A DNA stretch of 64,000 nucleotides from Streptomyces hawaiiensis. GTDB lineage: Bacteria; Actinomycetota; Actinomycetes; Streptomycetales; Streptomycetaceae. Positions 26,093 through 36,138 of this stretch are shown here, piece after piece. Every line of letters begins with the position of its first letter. Position 1 is the first letter of the stretch. The notes under the pieces are model-generated. The model was given only the letters and a program-made list of their open reading frames with translations. It was not told the origin of the DNA and did no database searches. The stretch is taken from positions 5,146,001-5,210,000 of the forward strand of contig NZ_CP021978.1 in NCBI RefSeq assembly GCF_004803895.1, in the 5' to 3' direction. A program made the position numbers and the translations under genes.

Positions 26093-26716
26093 GTGAGTGG
26101 ACGCGCAGGGGAAACGCCGGATCGAACGCCCGGCCTGACGCTGGTCTCCGGCGAGGGCAAGCCCTACCGCTTCGACCCTGGCACCCTGTGCCTGGAGCTG
26201 ACGACGACGGGCGGCCCCGGGGCCTTCGCCCGCTGGGACGTGCTGCACCAACCCTCCGACCTGGTCACCTGGGCCGGGTGCAGCCGGCTGCCGGACGGGC
26301 TGGACCTCACCGTCTCCGCCGGGGAACTGGAGCGGGCACGCACCCTGCGCGACGCCGTGTTCCTGCTCGCCGCCGACCGCGCCCACGGCCGCCCCCTGCG
26401 AGCCCCCCACCTGGACGTCGTCAACGCCGCCGCGGCCGGGCCCCCGCTGATCGCCCGCATCGAGCCCGACGGCACCCGCGCCTGGGCCCCGGGCGCCACC
26501 GGCACCCAGCTGCTCGCGACCGTCGCCCGCGACGCGATCGACCTGTTCACCGGGCCCTACTCCGACCGCGTCCGCGAGTGCGGCGCCCACAACTGCTACC
26601 TGCTCTTCGTCGACACCTCCCGCCCGGGCCGCCGCCGCTGGTGCGCGATGGAGCACTGCGGAAACCGCGAGAAGGTCCGGGCGCACCGGGCCCGCAACGC
26701 TCCTGCCAAGCCGTAG
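26093..26716 (+). CDS. ABATE/CGNR zinc-finger transcriptional regulator
   Basis: A 207-residue protein. The N-terminal ABATE-type ligand domain covers about residues 20-140, and the C-terminal zinc finger (about 162-200) has four cysteines: RECGAHNC and WCAMEHCGNREK, the last containing the family's CGNR signature. Such proteins are putative stress- or ligand-responsive DNA-binding regulators. Predicted leaderless GTG start; no Shine-Dalgarno is possible given the promoter. It is the obvious candidate to bind the shared palindrome and control the VOC gene. Confidence 0.87.
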   Translation: MSGRAGETPDRTPGLTLVSGEGKPYRFDPGTLCLELTTTGGPGAFARWDVLHQPSDLVTWAGCSRLPDGLDLTVSAGELERARTLRDAVFLLAADRAHGRPLRAPHLDVVNAAAAGPPLIARIEPDGTRAWAPGATGTQLLATVARDAIDLFTGPYSDRVRECGAHNCYLLFVDTSRPGRRRWCAMEHCGNREKVRAHRARNAPAKP

Positions 26717-26868
26717 CGTCGGCTGCCCGCGCCTCTCGGGTGTCGTACGCGGTCCGGCACTCGACCCGCGGCGGCACCACCGGGTGGGCTGTCACAGGGT
26801 GTGCCCTGGTCACAGAGGGAACCGGCCCTCACTTGCGTAACGCTCCCCCACCGGAGGAGTGTTGACTC

Positions 26869-28332
26869 ATGGGCACCCGTGCCTGGGCGCTGCTGCTCGT
26901 TCTGTGCGGAACGATCTTCCTCGAAGGCATCGACGTCGCGATGATGGCGGTGGCGATCCCGGCCGTCCGCGCCGACCTCGGACTGGCCACCGGCACCGCG
27001 GCCTGGGTGATGAGCGCCTATGTGCTCGGCTACGCGGGCTTCACGCTGCTGGGCGGCCGGGCCGCCGACCTGCTCGGGCGGCGGCGGATGTTCCTGCTCT
27101 GGCTGACCGTCTTCCTCGCCTTCTCGGGGCTTGGCGGCTTCGCGACGGACGGCTGGATGCTGATCGTCGCCCGGTTCGTCACGGGCATCGCCGCCGCCTT
27201 CATGACCCCGGCCGCGCTCTCCCTGATCACCACGTCGTACGAGGAGGGCCCGCAGCGCAACAAGGCCCTGCTGGTTTTCGCCGGGACGGGCGCGGCGGGC
27301 TTCTCCCTGGGTCTGGTCATCGGCGGTCTGCTCACCGAGATCGGCTGGCGCTGGGTGTTCTTCGCCCCCGTGCTGCTGGCCGCCGCCCTGCTCGTCGCGG
27401 CCGTGCGTCTGATCCCCCGGCGCGACGCCCCGCCGAACCGCCGCCGCACCTTCGACCTGCCCGGCGCGATCACCGCCGCCGGCGCCATGCTGCTGGCCGC
27501 CTACACCGTCGTACGCCTGGAACACGGCCTGCACCACTGGCCGCTCACCCTGACCTCGGGCCTCGCGGCCGTCCTGCTGGCCGGCGTCTTCGTCGCGGTC
27601 GAACGCCGCTGCCCCGACCCGCTCGTCCGGCTCGGCCTGCTGCGCCAGGGCCCGGTCGTGCGCGCCGACCTGGGGGCGCTGCTCTTCCTCGGCGCCTTCT
27701 TCGGCTTCCAGTTCGTCGTCACGCTCTATCTGCAGGAACTGCGCGGCTGGTCGTCCCTGCAGACGGCGGCGGCCCTGATCGTCATGGGCATCGACGCCGT
27801 CCTCGCGCCGACGCTCACGCCCAGACTGGTCACCCGCTTCGGCAACGCCCGGGTGATCACGGGCGGCTTCCTGCTGGCCGTGGCCGCGTACGCGCTGTTC
27901 CTGCCGGTCGGCATGGACTGGTCCTACGCCATGATGTTCCCGACCCTGCTCCTCAGCGGTCTCGCGTTCGCCCTGGCCTACGGGCCGCTGACGATCGCGG
28001 CGACGGACGGGGTGGCCGGGTCGGAGCAGGGCCTGGCCGGCGGCCTGCTGACCACCGCCACCCAGTTCGGCTCCGCGATCGGCATCTCGGCGGTGACGGC
28101 GGTCTACGGCCTGGCGTCCACCGGGTCCGGCCCGGAGGCCACGCTGTCGGCGTTCCGCGCGGCACTGACCGTGCCGGTCGCCTTGGTGGTGCTGGGCACG
28201 CTGATCTCGTTGGTGAGCGCGCGGGAGGCCCGGCGGGCGGCGCGCAACGCGTCCCAGGTGAGCAAGGTCAACGCCAGCCACACCAGCGCGAACCCGGCCC
28301 AGCGCTCCGGCGGCATCTCCTCGTGGAAGTAG
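26869..28332 (+). CDS. MFS drug/metabolite exporter (DHA2-like, 14 TM)
   Basis: A 487-residue major facilitator protein with about 14 hydrophobic segments; it opens directly with a helix. GGRAADLLGRRRMF is MFS motif A between helices 2 and 3, and GFSLGLVIGGLLTEIGWRWVF is motif C of drug-proton antiporters. Substrate unknown. GGAGGAG lies 9 nt before the ATG. The last about 30 residues after the final helix (Ser/Ala/Asn-rich) are encoded antisense to the rarD gene, with a 229-bp convergent overlap. Confidence 0.9.
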   Translation: MGTRAWALLLVLCGTIFLEGIDVAMMAVAIPAVRADLGLATGTAAWVMSAYVLGYAGFTLLGGRAADLLGRRRMFLLWLTVFLAFSGLGGFATDGWMLIVARFVTGIAAAFMTPAALSLITTSYEEGPQRNKALLVFAGTGAAGFSLGLVIGGLLTEIGWRWVFFAPVLLAAALLVAAVRLIPRRDAPPNRRRTFDLPGAITAAGAMLLAAYTVVRLEHGLHHWPLTLTSGLAAVLLAGVFVAVERRCPDPLVRLGLLRQGPVVRADLGALLFLGAFFGFQFVVTLYLQELRGWSSLQTAAALIVMGIDAVLAPTLTPRLVTRFGNARVITGGFLLAVAAYALFLPVGMDWSYAMMFPTLLLSGLAFALAYGPLTIAATDGVAGSEQGLAGGLLTTATQFGSAIGISAVTAVYGLASTGSGPEATLSAFRAALTVPVALVVLGTLISLVSAREARRAARNASQVSKVNASHTSANPAQRSGGISSWK

Positions 28333-29117
28333 AGGATGCCGAGCACGAACTGCAGGACCGGCGTCGAGTACTGCAGCAGGCCGATGGTGGACAGCGGCAC
28401 GCGGATGGCGGCCGCGCCGAAGCAGACCAGGGGCAGCGCGGTGACGATGCCGGCCGAGGCGAGCAGCGCCGCGTGCCCCGCGCCCTCGCCGGAGAAGGTG
28501 GAGTCGCCCCGCGCGGACAGCCACACCAGGAAGCCCAGCGCGGGCAGGAACTGGATCGCGGTCTCGGCGGCCAGCGACTCGATGCCGCCGAGCCCCACCT
28601 TCTTCTTCACCAGCCCGTAGGTGGCGAAGGAGAGGGCGAGGGAGAGCGAGATCCACGGGGGCTGCCCGTAGCCGATGGTCAGTACGACGACCGCGGCGCA
28701 GCCGGTCCCGACCGCCGCCCACTGCACCGGCCGCAGCCGCTCCTTCAGCAGCAGTACGCCCATCGCGATGGTGACCAGCGGGTTGATGAAGTACCCGAGG
28801 GAGGCCTCGACCACGTGCCCGGAGTTCACGGACCAGATGTACAGGCCCCAGTTGACGGTGATGACCGCCGCGGCGACCGTGATCAGCCCCAGCTTGCGGG
28901 GCTGCCGCAGCAGCTCACCGGCCCAGGCCCAGCGGCGCAGCACGAGCAGGGCGGCGCCCACGAAGACCAGCGACCACACCATCCGGTGGGCCAGGATCTC
29001 CATCGCGCCGGCCGGTTTCAGCAGGGGCCAGAACAGGGGTACGAGCCCCCACATCCCGTAGGCGGCGAAGCCGTTCAGCAGTCCTATGTGCCGCTCGCCC
29101 CTCGGCTTGCCGGTCAC
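28104..29117 (-). CDS. rarD: RarD-like EamA-family permease
   Basis: A 337-residue membrane protein of the RarD subfamily with ten hydrophobic segments in two EamA repeats; GLLNGFAAYGMWGLVPLFWP and the YFINPLV region are typical. Function in transport of small metabolites is presumed; the family was linked to chloramphenicol sensitivity in Pseudomonas. The GTG at 29117 has AAGGAGGGG just upstream. The hydrophilic C-terminal 40 residues go beyond the usual length and overlap the MFS gene 3' end on the other strand. Confidence 0.87.
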   Translation of the reverse strand: MTGKPRGERHIGLLNGFAAYGMWGLVPLFWPLLKPAGAMEILAHRMVWSLVFVGAALLVLRRWAWAGELLRQPRKLGLITVAAAVITVNWGLYIWSVNSGHVVEASLGYFINPLVTIAMGVLLLKERLRPVQWAAVGTGCAAVVVLTIGYGQPPWISLSLALSFATYGLVKKKVGLGGIESLAAETAIQFLPALGFLVWLSARGDSTFSGEGAGHAALLASAGIVTALPLVCFGAAAIRVPLSTIGLLQYSTPVLQFVLGILYFHEEMPPERWAGFALVWLALTLLTWDALRAARRASRALTNEISVPSTTKATGTVSAARNADSVASGPDPVDARP

Positions 29118-29180
29118 GGGCCCCTCCTTCACGCCTGGCGTGTGTCCGCGTGCACGACGGTAACGCCGGGCGCCCCCGGC

Positions 29181-29212
29181 TGTCATGCCCGTATCGGCAT
29201 ACGGTCATGACA
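29181..29212 (-). terminator. Terminator after the SDR gene
   Basis: A 14-bp stem with one mismatch (tgtcatgcccgtat / atacggtcatgaca) around the loop cggc, about 30 bp past the stop of the minus-strand SDR gene and before rarD. Confidence 0.75.
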
Positions 29213-29242
29213 GTCCGGGGGTGGCGTAGGGGCGGGGGAGTG

Positions 29243-30097
29243 TCAGCCCTTGAGCGCGGCGGCGATGGCGTCGGCGAGCGGCGTGGTCGGGCGGCCGGCC
29301 AGGCGGGACAGGTCGCCGGTGGAGACGACCAGTTCGCCCTTCTCGATGGAGGCGTCCACTCCCGCGAGGATCCGCGCGAACGGCTCGGGCAGGCCCGCGC
29401 CGGTCAGGATGCCGACGAGGGTGTCGGGGGAGACGGCGTTGTAGACGATCTCCTTGCCGGTCTGGCGGCTCAGCTCGGCGGCGTACTCGGCGAAGCTCCA
29501 GGGGGTGTCGCCGCCCAGCTCGTACGTCTTGTTCTCGTGTCCCTCGCCGGTCAGCACGGCGACGGCGGCGGCGGCGTAGTCGGCGCGGGAGGCGGAGGAG
29601 ACCTTGCCCTCACCGGCGGCGGCGACGACCGCGCTGTGCTCCAGCACCGGGGCGAGGTTCTCGGTGTAGTTCTCGTGGTACCAGCCGTTGCGCAGCAGCG
29701 CGTAGGGCACGCCGGAGTCCAGCAGGATCTCCTCGGTGCCGCGGTGGTCGTCGGCGAGCGCGGCGGTCAGGGTGGCGGGGGCGCTGGTGTAGGCGAGCAG
29801 GGCGACACCGGCCGCCTTGGCGGCGTCGATGACGGCCTTGTGCTGCTGTACACGGCCCTTGTCGAACTCGGTGCCGGAGATCAGCAGCACCTTGTCGCCG
29901 GCGGAGAAGAGGCCGTCGAAGGAGGCGGGGGCGTTGTAGTCGGCGAGGGCGATCCTCACACCGCGGTCGGCGAAGTCGGCGGCCTTCTCCGCGTTGCGCA
30001 CGACCGCGGTGATCTGCTCGGCGGGGACCTTCTCCAGCAGCTGCTCCACGACGTGACGGCCGAGGTGTCCGGTGGCTCCGGTGACGACGATGCTCAT
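29243..30097 (-). CDS. NmrA-like atypical SDR (NAD(P)H:quinone reductase / azoreductase type)
   Basis: A 284-residue protein with the dinucleotide-binding N-terminus VVTGATGHLGRHVV and the NmrA/QorB-like core LLISGTE and YALLRNGWYHENY. QorB-like proteins reduce quinones; others act only as NAD(P) sensors. The ATG at 30097 has AGGAGAG upstream. Divergent from an HxlR regulator across 90 bp, a very common arrangement in which the regulator responds to quinones, aldehydes or disulfide stress and controls the reductase. Confidence 0.88.
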   Translation of the reverse strand: MSIVVTGATGHLGRHVVEQLLEKVPAEQITAVVRNAEKAADFADRGVRIALADYNAPASFDGLFSAGDKVLLISGTEFDKGRVQQHKAVIDAAKAAGVALLAYTSAPATLTAALADDHRGTEEILLDSGVPYALLRNGWYHENYTENLAPVLEHSAVVAAAGEGKVSSASRADYAAAAVAVLTGEGHENKTYELGGDTPWSFAEYAAELSRQTGKEIVYNAVSPDTLVGILTGAGLPEPFARILAGVDASIEKGELVVSTGDLSRLAGRPTTPLADAIAAALKG

Positions 30098-30158
30098 GGT
30101 GAGGCTCTCCTTGTGGGGTGCGTTGACACTAACCCTAGGGGACGCGCTAACTCTTGGA

Positions 30159-30185
30159 AAGTACCCACTTTGAAGTAAGGTACTG
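30159..30185. promoter_or_regulatory. Putative HxlR operator
   Basis: The inverted repeat agtacc (30160-30165) and ggtact (30179-30184), separated by 13 bp, lies immediately upstream of the HxlR start and within the divergent promoter region. Spacing and the GTAC core resemble sites of this family. Confidence 0.55.
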
Positions 30186-30187
30186 GC

Positions 30188-30568
30188 ATGGCCGTAAGTG
30201 ACAACGAAGCCCTGTGCCCGTACCGGCTGGTCCTGGAGCACGTGACCAGCCGCTGGGGCGTGCTCGTCCTGACCGAGCTCCTGGACCGCCCGTACCGGTT
30301 CAGCGAGCTGCGCCGCGCGATCGGCACCTACGGGGGCCGGGGCGTCAGCGAGAAGATGCTGACCCAGACCCTCCAGACACTGGAGCGCGACGGCCTCGTC
30401 CACCGCGACGCCAAGCCCGTCATCCCGCCGCGCGTCGACTACTCCCTCACCGGCCTGGGCCGCGAGGCCGCCGAGCAGGTCCGGGCCCTCGCGGCATGGA
30501 CGCACCAGCGCATGGACGACGTGGAGCAGGCGCGCCGCGCGTACGACGAGGCCCGGGCCGCCTCGTAG
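30188..30568 (+). CDS. HxlR-family transcriptional regulator
   Basis: A 126-residue winged-helix DNA-binding protein. LCPYRLVLEHVTSRWGVLVLTEL is the family N-terminus with the conserved redox-type cysteine near position 10; SEKMLTQTLQTLERDGLVHR is the recognition helix, and the wing includes VDYSLTGLGREA. Likely represses the divergent SDR gene until the cysteine is modified. The ATG at 30188 has only a weak AAGG, so initiation may be inefficient. Confidence 0.92.
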   Translation: MAVSDNEALCPYRLVLEHVTSRWGVLVLTELLDRPYRFSELRRAIGTYGGRGVSEKMLTQTLQTLERDGLVHRDAKPVIPPRVDYSLTGLGREAAEQVRALAAWTHQRMDDVEQARRAYDEARAAS

Positions 30569-30599
30569 CGGTCCCGGGCCCCTTGCGTCCTGCGGTCGG

Positions 30600-31671
<1,072 letters not shown>

Positions 31672-31679
<8 letters not shown>

Positions 31680-33600
31680 CGATGGCCTCCTTCAGAGCCG
31701 CGGCGAGCTGCTCCGCCTTGAACGGCATGCCGTTGACCTGGGTGTACGAGTGGGCGTCGACCAGGTACTTCGCCCGGATGAGCGTGGCGAGCTGCCCGAG
31801 GTTCATCTCGGGGATCACTACTTTTTCGTAACGCTCCAGCACGGAGCCCAGATTCCGCGGGAAGGGGTTGAGATGGCGCAGATGCGCCTGCGCGACGGAC
31901 TCCCCGGCTCTGCGCAGCCGCCGCACCGCCGCCGTGATCGGCCCGTACGTCGAGCCCCAGCCCAGCACCAGCGTCCTGGCCTCGTGCGGGTCGTCCACCT
32001 CGAGGTCCGGCACGTCGATGCCGTCGATCTTCGCCTGCCGGGTGCGCACCATGAAGTCGTGGTTGGCCGGGTCGTAGGAGATGTTGCCCGTGCCGTCCTG
32101 CTTCTCGATGCCGCCGATCCGGTGCTCCAGACCCGGCGTGCCCGGGATCGCCCACGGACGGGCCAGCGTCTGCGGGTCCCTCTTGTACGGCCAGAACACC
32201 TCGGAGCCGTCGTCGAGCGTGTGGTTCGGGCCCTGCGCGAACTGCACCCGCAGATCGGGCAGCTCCTCGATGTCCGGGATCCGCCAGGGCTCGGAGCCGT
32301 TGGCCAGGTAGCCGTCGGACAGCAGGAACACCGGCGTGCGGTACGTCAGCGCGATCCGCGCCGCCTCCAGCGCGGCGTCGAAGCAGTCCGCCGGTGTGCG
32401 CGGCGCGACCACCGGCACCGGAGCCTCGCCGTTGCGCCCGTACATCGCCTGCAGCAGGTCCGCCTGCTCGGTCTTGGTGGGCAGGCCCGTCGACGGCCCG
32501 CCGCGCTGGATGTCCACGATCAGCAGCGGCAGCTCCAGGGAGACCGCGAGGCCGATGGTCTCGGACTTCAGTGCCACACCCGGGCCGCTCGTGGTGGTCA
32601 CGGCCAGCGAACCGCCGAAGGCCGCGCCCAGCGCCGCCCCGATACCGGCGATCTCGTCCTCCGCCTGGAAGGTCCGCACCCCGAAGTTCTTGTGCCTGCT
32701 CAGCTCGTGCAGGATGTCCGACGCCGGAGTGATCGGGTACGAGCCCAGGTACAGCGGCAGATCCGCCTGTCGGCTCGCCGCGACCAGCCCGTACGACAGG
32801 GCGAGGTTGCCGGAGATGTTGCGGTAGACACCCGGCGGGAACGCGGAGGCCGCCGGGGCGACCTCGTAGGAGACGGCGAAGTCCTCGGTGGTCTCGCCGA
32901 AGTTCCAGCCGGCCCGGAACGCGGCGATGTTGGCCGCCGCGATGTCGGGCTTCTTCGCGAACTTCGACTTCAGGAACTTCTCCGTGCCCTCGGTGGGCCG
33001 GTGGTACATCCAGCTCAGCAGGCCCAGCGCGAACATGTTCTTGCTGCGCTCGGCCTCCTTGCGGCTGAGGTCGAACTCCTTCAGTGCCTCGACCGTGAGC
33101 GTGGTCAGCGGCACGGGGTGCACGTGGTAGCCGTCCAGCGACCCGTCCTCGAGCGGACTGGTGTCGTAGCCGACCTTCTGCATCGCCCGTTTGGTGAACT
33201 CGTCCGTGTTGACGATCACCTCGGCGCCGCGCGGCAGGTCGCCGATGTTCGCCTTCAGCGCCGCCGGGTTCATCGCCACCAGCACGTTCGGCGCGTCACC
33301 GGGCGTGAGGATGTCGTGGTCGGCGAAGTGCAACTGGAAGGACGACACACCCGGCAGTGTCCCGGCGGGCGCCCTGATCTCGGCGGGGAAGTTCGGCAGC
33401 GTCGACAGGTCGTTGCCGAACGACGCGGTCTCCGAGGTGAAACGGTCACCGGTGAGCTGCATACCGTCACCCGAGTCCCCCGCGAACCTGATGATCACTC
33501 GGTCGAGACGACGGACATCCTTCGCGCCCGCCGCTTTGCGCTGCTCTCCTACGACTGCTCCGTCGGCCTGCTCCGCTGGGCTACTGACCTGGCTGGTCAC
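31672..33600 (-). CDS. korA: 2-oxoacid:ferredoxin oxidoreductase alpha subunit (fused gamma-alpha)
   Basis: A 642-residue subunit. The N-terminal gamma domain (about 30-220, with RFAGDSGDGMQLTG) is fused to the alpha/pyrimidine-binding domain (about 250-640, with YPITPASDILHELS and the conserved LALSYGLVAAS block). It assembles with KorB as the oxygen-tolerant actinobacterial type that lacks a separate delta ferredoxin subunit. GTG start at 33600; GGGAGG lies about 10 nt upstream. Confidence 0.93.
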
Positions 33601-33779
33601 TGAACTGGACCTCCCTCGAGGACGCTGTCCGGGACAGGCCTTCCCGCAGGCCCTCCCAGGATCAACCCTACGACCGCAAGGGTCGCCTTCTTCGGGTCAT
33701 TCGCATCTTGGACACGACTTCGGGATGAGCGCGCGCCCGGACTTGTCCGGATTTTCCGCATGCCGCAAGTCGAGGTGCA

Positions 33780-34439
33780 TCAGGAGTTGAGGTATGTCAG
33801 CACGGCCAGCACCCTGCGGTGGTCCCCCTCGCTCGGGGACAGCCCCAGCTTCAGGAAGATGTTGCTGACGTGCTTCTCCACCGCCCCGTCGCTGACCACG
33901 AGCTGCCGCGCGATCGCCGAGTTCGTCCGCCCCTCGGCCATCAGCCCCAGCACCTCCCGCTCCCTCGGGGTGAGCCCCGCCAGCACGTCCTGCTTACGGC
34001 TGCGGCCCAGCAACTGCGCCACCACCTCCGGGTCGAGCGCCGTACCGCCCCCGGCCACCCGCACCACCGCGTCCACGAACTCCCGCACCTCGGCCACCCG
34101 GTCCTTCAGCAGGTAGCCGACACCCCGGCTGGACCCCGCGAGCAGCTCCGTGGCGTAGCGCTCCTCCACGTACTGCGACAGCACCAGCACCCCGAGCCCC
34201 GGATGGGTCTTGCGCAGCTGCACCGCCGCCCGCACCCCCTCGTCGGTGTGCGTCGGCGGCATCCGCACGTCCGCCACGACCACGTCCGGCAGCTCGCCCT
34301 GCGCGTCCAGCTCGGTGATGGTCTTGATCAGTGCCTCGCCGTCACCGACACCGGCGACGACGTCGTGCCCGCGGTCGGTCAGCAACCGGGTCAGGCCCTC
34401 CCTCAGCAGCACTGAATCCTCGGCGATGACCACCCGCAC
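33780..34439 (-). CDS. NarL/FixJ-type response regulator
   Basis: A 219-residue regulator. The receiver domain has acidic residues at AEDS, the phospho-accepting Asp in VVADVRMPP and Lys in YLLKDRV. The LuxR-type HTH begins LTPREREVLGLMAEG. The GTG at 34439 is chosen because GGAGG lies 5 nt upstream; upstream in-frame codons are poor. It follows two sensor kinases on the same strand but is separated from the nearer one by a strong hairpin. Confidence 0.92.
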   Translation of the reverse strand: MRVVIAEDSVLLREGLTRLLTDRGHDVVAGVGDGEALIKTITELDAQGELPDVVVADVRMPPTHTDEGVRAAVQLRKTHPGLGVLVLSQYVEERYATELLAGSSRGVGYLLKDRVAEVREFVDAVVRVAGGGTALDPEVVAQLLGRSRKQDVLAGLTPREREVLGLMAEGRTNSAIARQLVVSDGAVEKHVSNIFLKLGLSPSEGDHRRVLAVLTYLNS

Positions 34440-34607
34440 CCTGTCCTCCACGATGTCCGGCCCCCCACAGCCCGATGCCGCCCGTCCGCAGCCCACAACG
34501 GCCCTGCGCCCACCCGTGCGACGGCTCCAGCATTTCAGGGTCGGGGGGTGTATGGGGACGGGACCGGCTTCTTCACTGGACGATCGGGTGGTGGAGGGAA
34601 GCTTCGA

Positions 34608-34631
34608 GGCCAGGGGTGAAGACCCCTGGCC
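34608..34631 (-). terminator. Hairpin between kinase and response regulator
   Basis: A perfect 10-bp stem (ggccaggggt / acccctggcc) with loop gaag, 36 bp after the stop of the nearer kinase. It could end or attenuate the kinase transcript, so the regulator may have its own promoter in the following 170 bp. Confidence 0.75.
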
Positions 34632-34666
34632 CCGTCACAGCCCGCGGGGCCGAGCCCCCGCGAAGG

Positions 34667-36028
34667 TCACCGCACGTGCTCCCCCCGCCACGGCAACTCC
34701 GCGGTCACCCGGGTCGGCCCGCCCGCCGGTGAGTCCACGACCAGGATCCCGTCCACCGCGTCCAGCCGGTCCGTCAGCCCCGCGAGACCGGACCCCTGGG
34801 ACACATCGGCCCCGCCCACGCCGTTGTCCACGACCTGCAGCATCAGCCGGTTCTCCGTCCGCCACACCTCGACGCCCGCCCACGTGGCCCGCGCGTGCTT
34901 GCTGACGTTCTGCAGCAGCTCCGACACCGTGAAGTACGCGATCCCCTCGATCGCCGGCGCCGGCCGCCGCGCCAGGTCGACCTCGACCCGCACCGGCACT
35001 GTGCACCGCGACGCCACCGCCGACAGCGCCGCGTCCAGACCCCGGTCCGTCAGCACCGCCGGATGGATCCCCCGGGCCAGGTCCCGCAGCTCCTGCAGCG
35101 CCGTCTTCACCTCGCCGTGCGCCTCGTCCACCATCCGCGCGGCCGTCTGCGGGTCCTCCTGGAGCTTCTCCTTCGCCAGCCCCAGATCCATGGCCAGCGC
35201 CACCAGCCGGGCCTGCGCCCCGTCGTGCAGATCCCGCTCGATGCGCCGCAGGTCGGCCGCCGCCGTGTCGACCACGACCCCCCGGTCCGACTCCAGCTCC
35301 ACCACCCGTGACGCCAGCCGCGACGGCCCGAGCAGCCCGTGCACCAGCAGCCGGTCCACCATCGTCAGCGCCCGCACGATCCACGGCGTGGCGATCGTGA
35401 ACAGCAGCCCCACCAGCGCGGTCACCGTGATCTCGAAGGGATTGTCGAGGTAGATCCGGTGCGTCTCGTCGCCGTAGAGCTGGATCCCCTCCTGACCGGC
35501 GTACACCGGGAACACCCAGAACCACAGCGGATACGTCAGCAGCGCCCAGCCCAGCGCCCACACGTTCACGGCGACGACGAACGAGAACACCGCCCAGGGC
35601 AGATGCAGCACCGCGTACAGCAGGGCCCGCCACGAGGCGCCGCTCTTGAGGACGGCCCCCATCCACGCCATCGCGCCCGGCTTGGTCCTCCGCGGCGGCT
35701 CCGGCTCGGCCACCTCCAGGCCCAGCAGCGCCCGCGCCCGCATCCGCTCCAGCGCCCCGAAGCCCCGGCACCCGGCGAGCGCCGCCGCCAGCACCGGTAC
35801 GCCGAGGAACGTGACCAGCAGCCCCGCCCCCAGCGACACCATCGTCACCGCGTAGGTGAACAGCAGGATGCTGATCGGCAGGCTGAGCAGCACATGAGTG
35901 AGCTCGAGCCAGCTGCGGAGCTCGACCGGCGCCCGCAGCGCGGCGGGCAGCCGGTGCCGCCGTTCGGTGCTCTCCGGGAACCCGGGCCCGCTGTCGAGCC
36001 CGTATCCCTGTCCGTACTCCGTGGCCAT
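34667..36028 (-). CDS. Sensor histidine kinase (HisKA_3), copy A
   Basis: A 453-residue membrane kinase. The N-terminal four-helix sensor region spans about residues 40-240. The dimerisation/phosphoacceptor segment contains ERDLHDGAQARL (His about residue 275), and the ATP-binding domain has QNVSKH and VVDNGVGGADVSQGSGLAG. Closely related to the kinase encoded just upstream, clearly by duplication. The ATG at 36028 precedes the hydrophilic start MATEYGQGYG. The signal is unknown; the sensor fold is shared with other actinobacterial four-helix sensors. Confidence 0.92.
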   Translation of the reverse strand: MATEYGQGYGLDSGPGFPESTERRHRLPAALRAPVELRSWLELTHVLLSLPISILLFTYAVTMVSLGAGLLVTFLGVPVLAAALAGCRGFGALERMRARALLGLEVAEPEPPRRTKPGAMAWMGAVLKSGASWRALLYAVLHLPWAVFSFVVAVNVWALGWALLTYPLWFWVFPVYAGQEGIQLYGDETHRIYLDNPFEITVTALVGLLFTIATPWIVRALTMVDRLLVHGLLGPSRLASRVVELESDRGVVVDTAAADLRRIERDLHDGAQARLVALAMDLGLAKEKLQEDPQTAARMVDEAHGEVKTALQELRDLARGIHPAVLTDRGLDAALSAVASRCTVPVRVEVDLARRPAPAIEGIAYFTVSELLQNVSKHARATWAGVEVWRTENRLMLQVVDNGVGGADVSQGSGLAGLTDRLDAVDGILVVDSPAGGPTRVTAELPWRGEHVR

Positions 36029-36138
36029 CGGCGCCGTCCTTCTCCTCGTCCCGCTGCTGTGCTCTCTTACCTCCACCCTGCTCCGCCGCAGGTCGCCGGA
36101 CCATGCGGTCCGTCGGCATCTTGGACGGGGGGTTTTCC

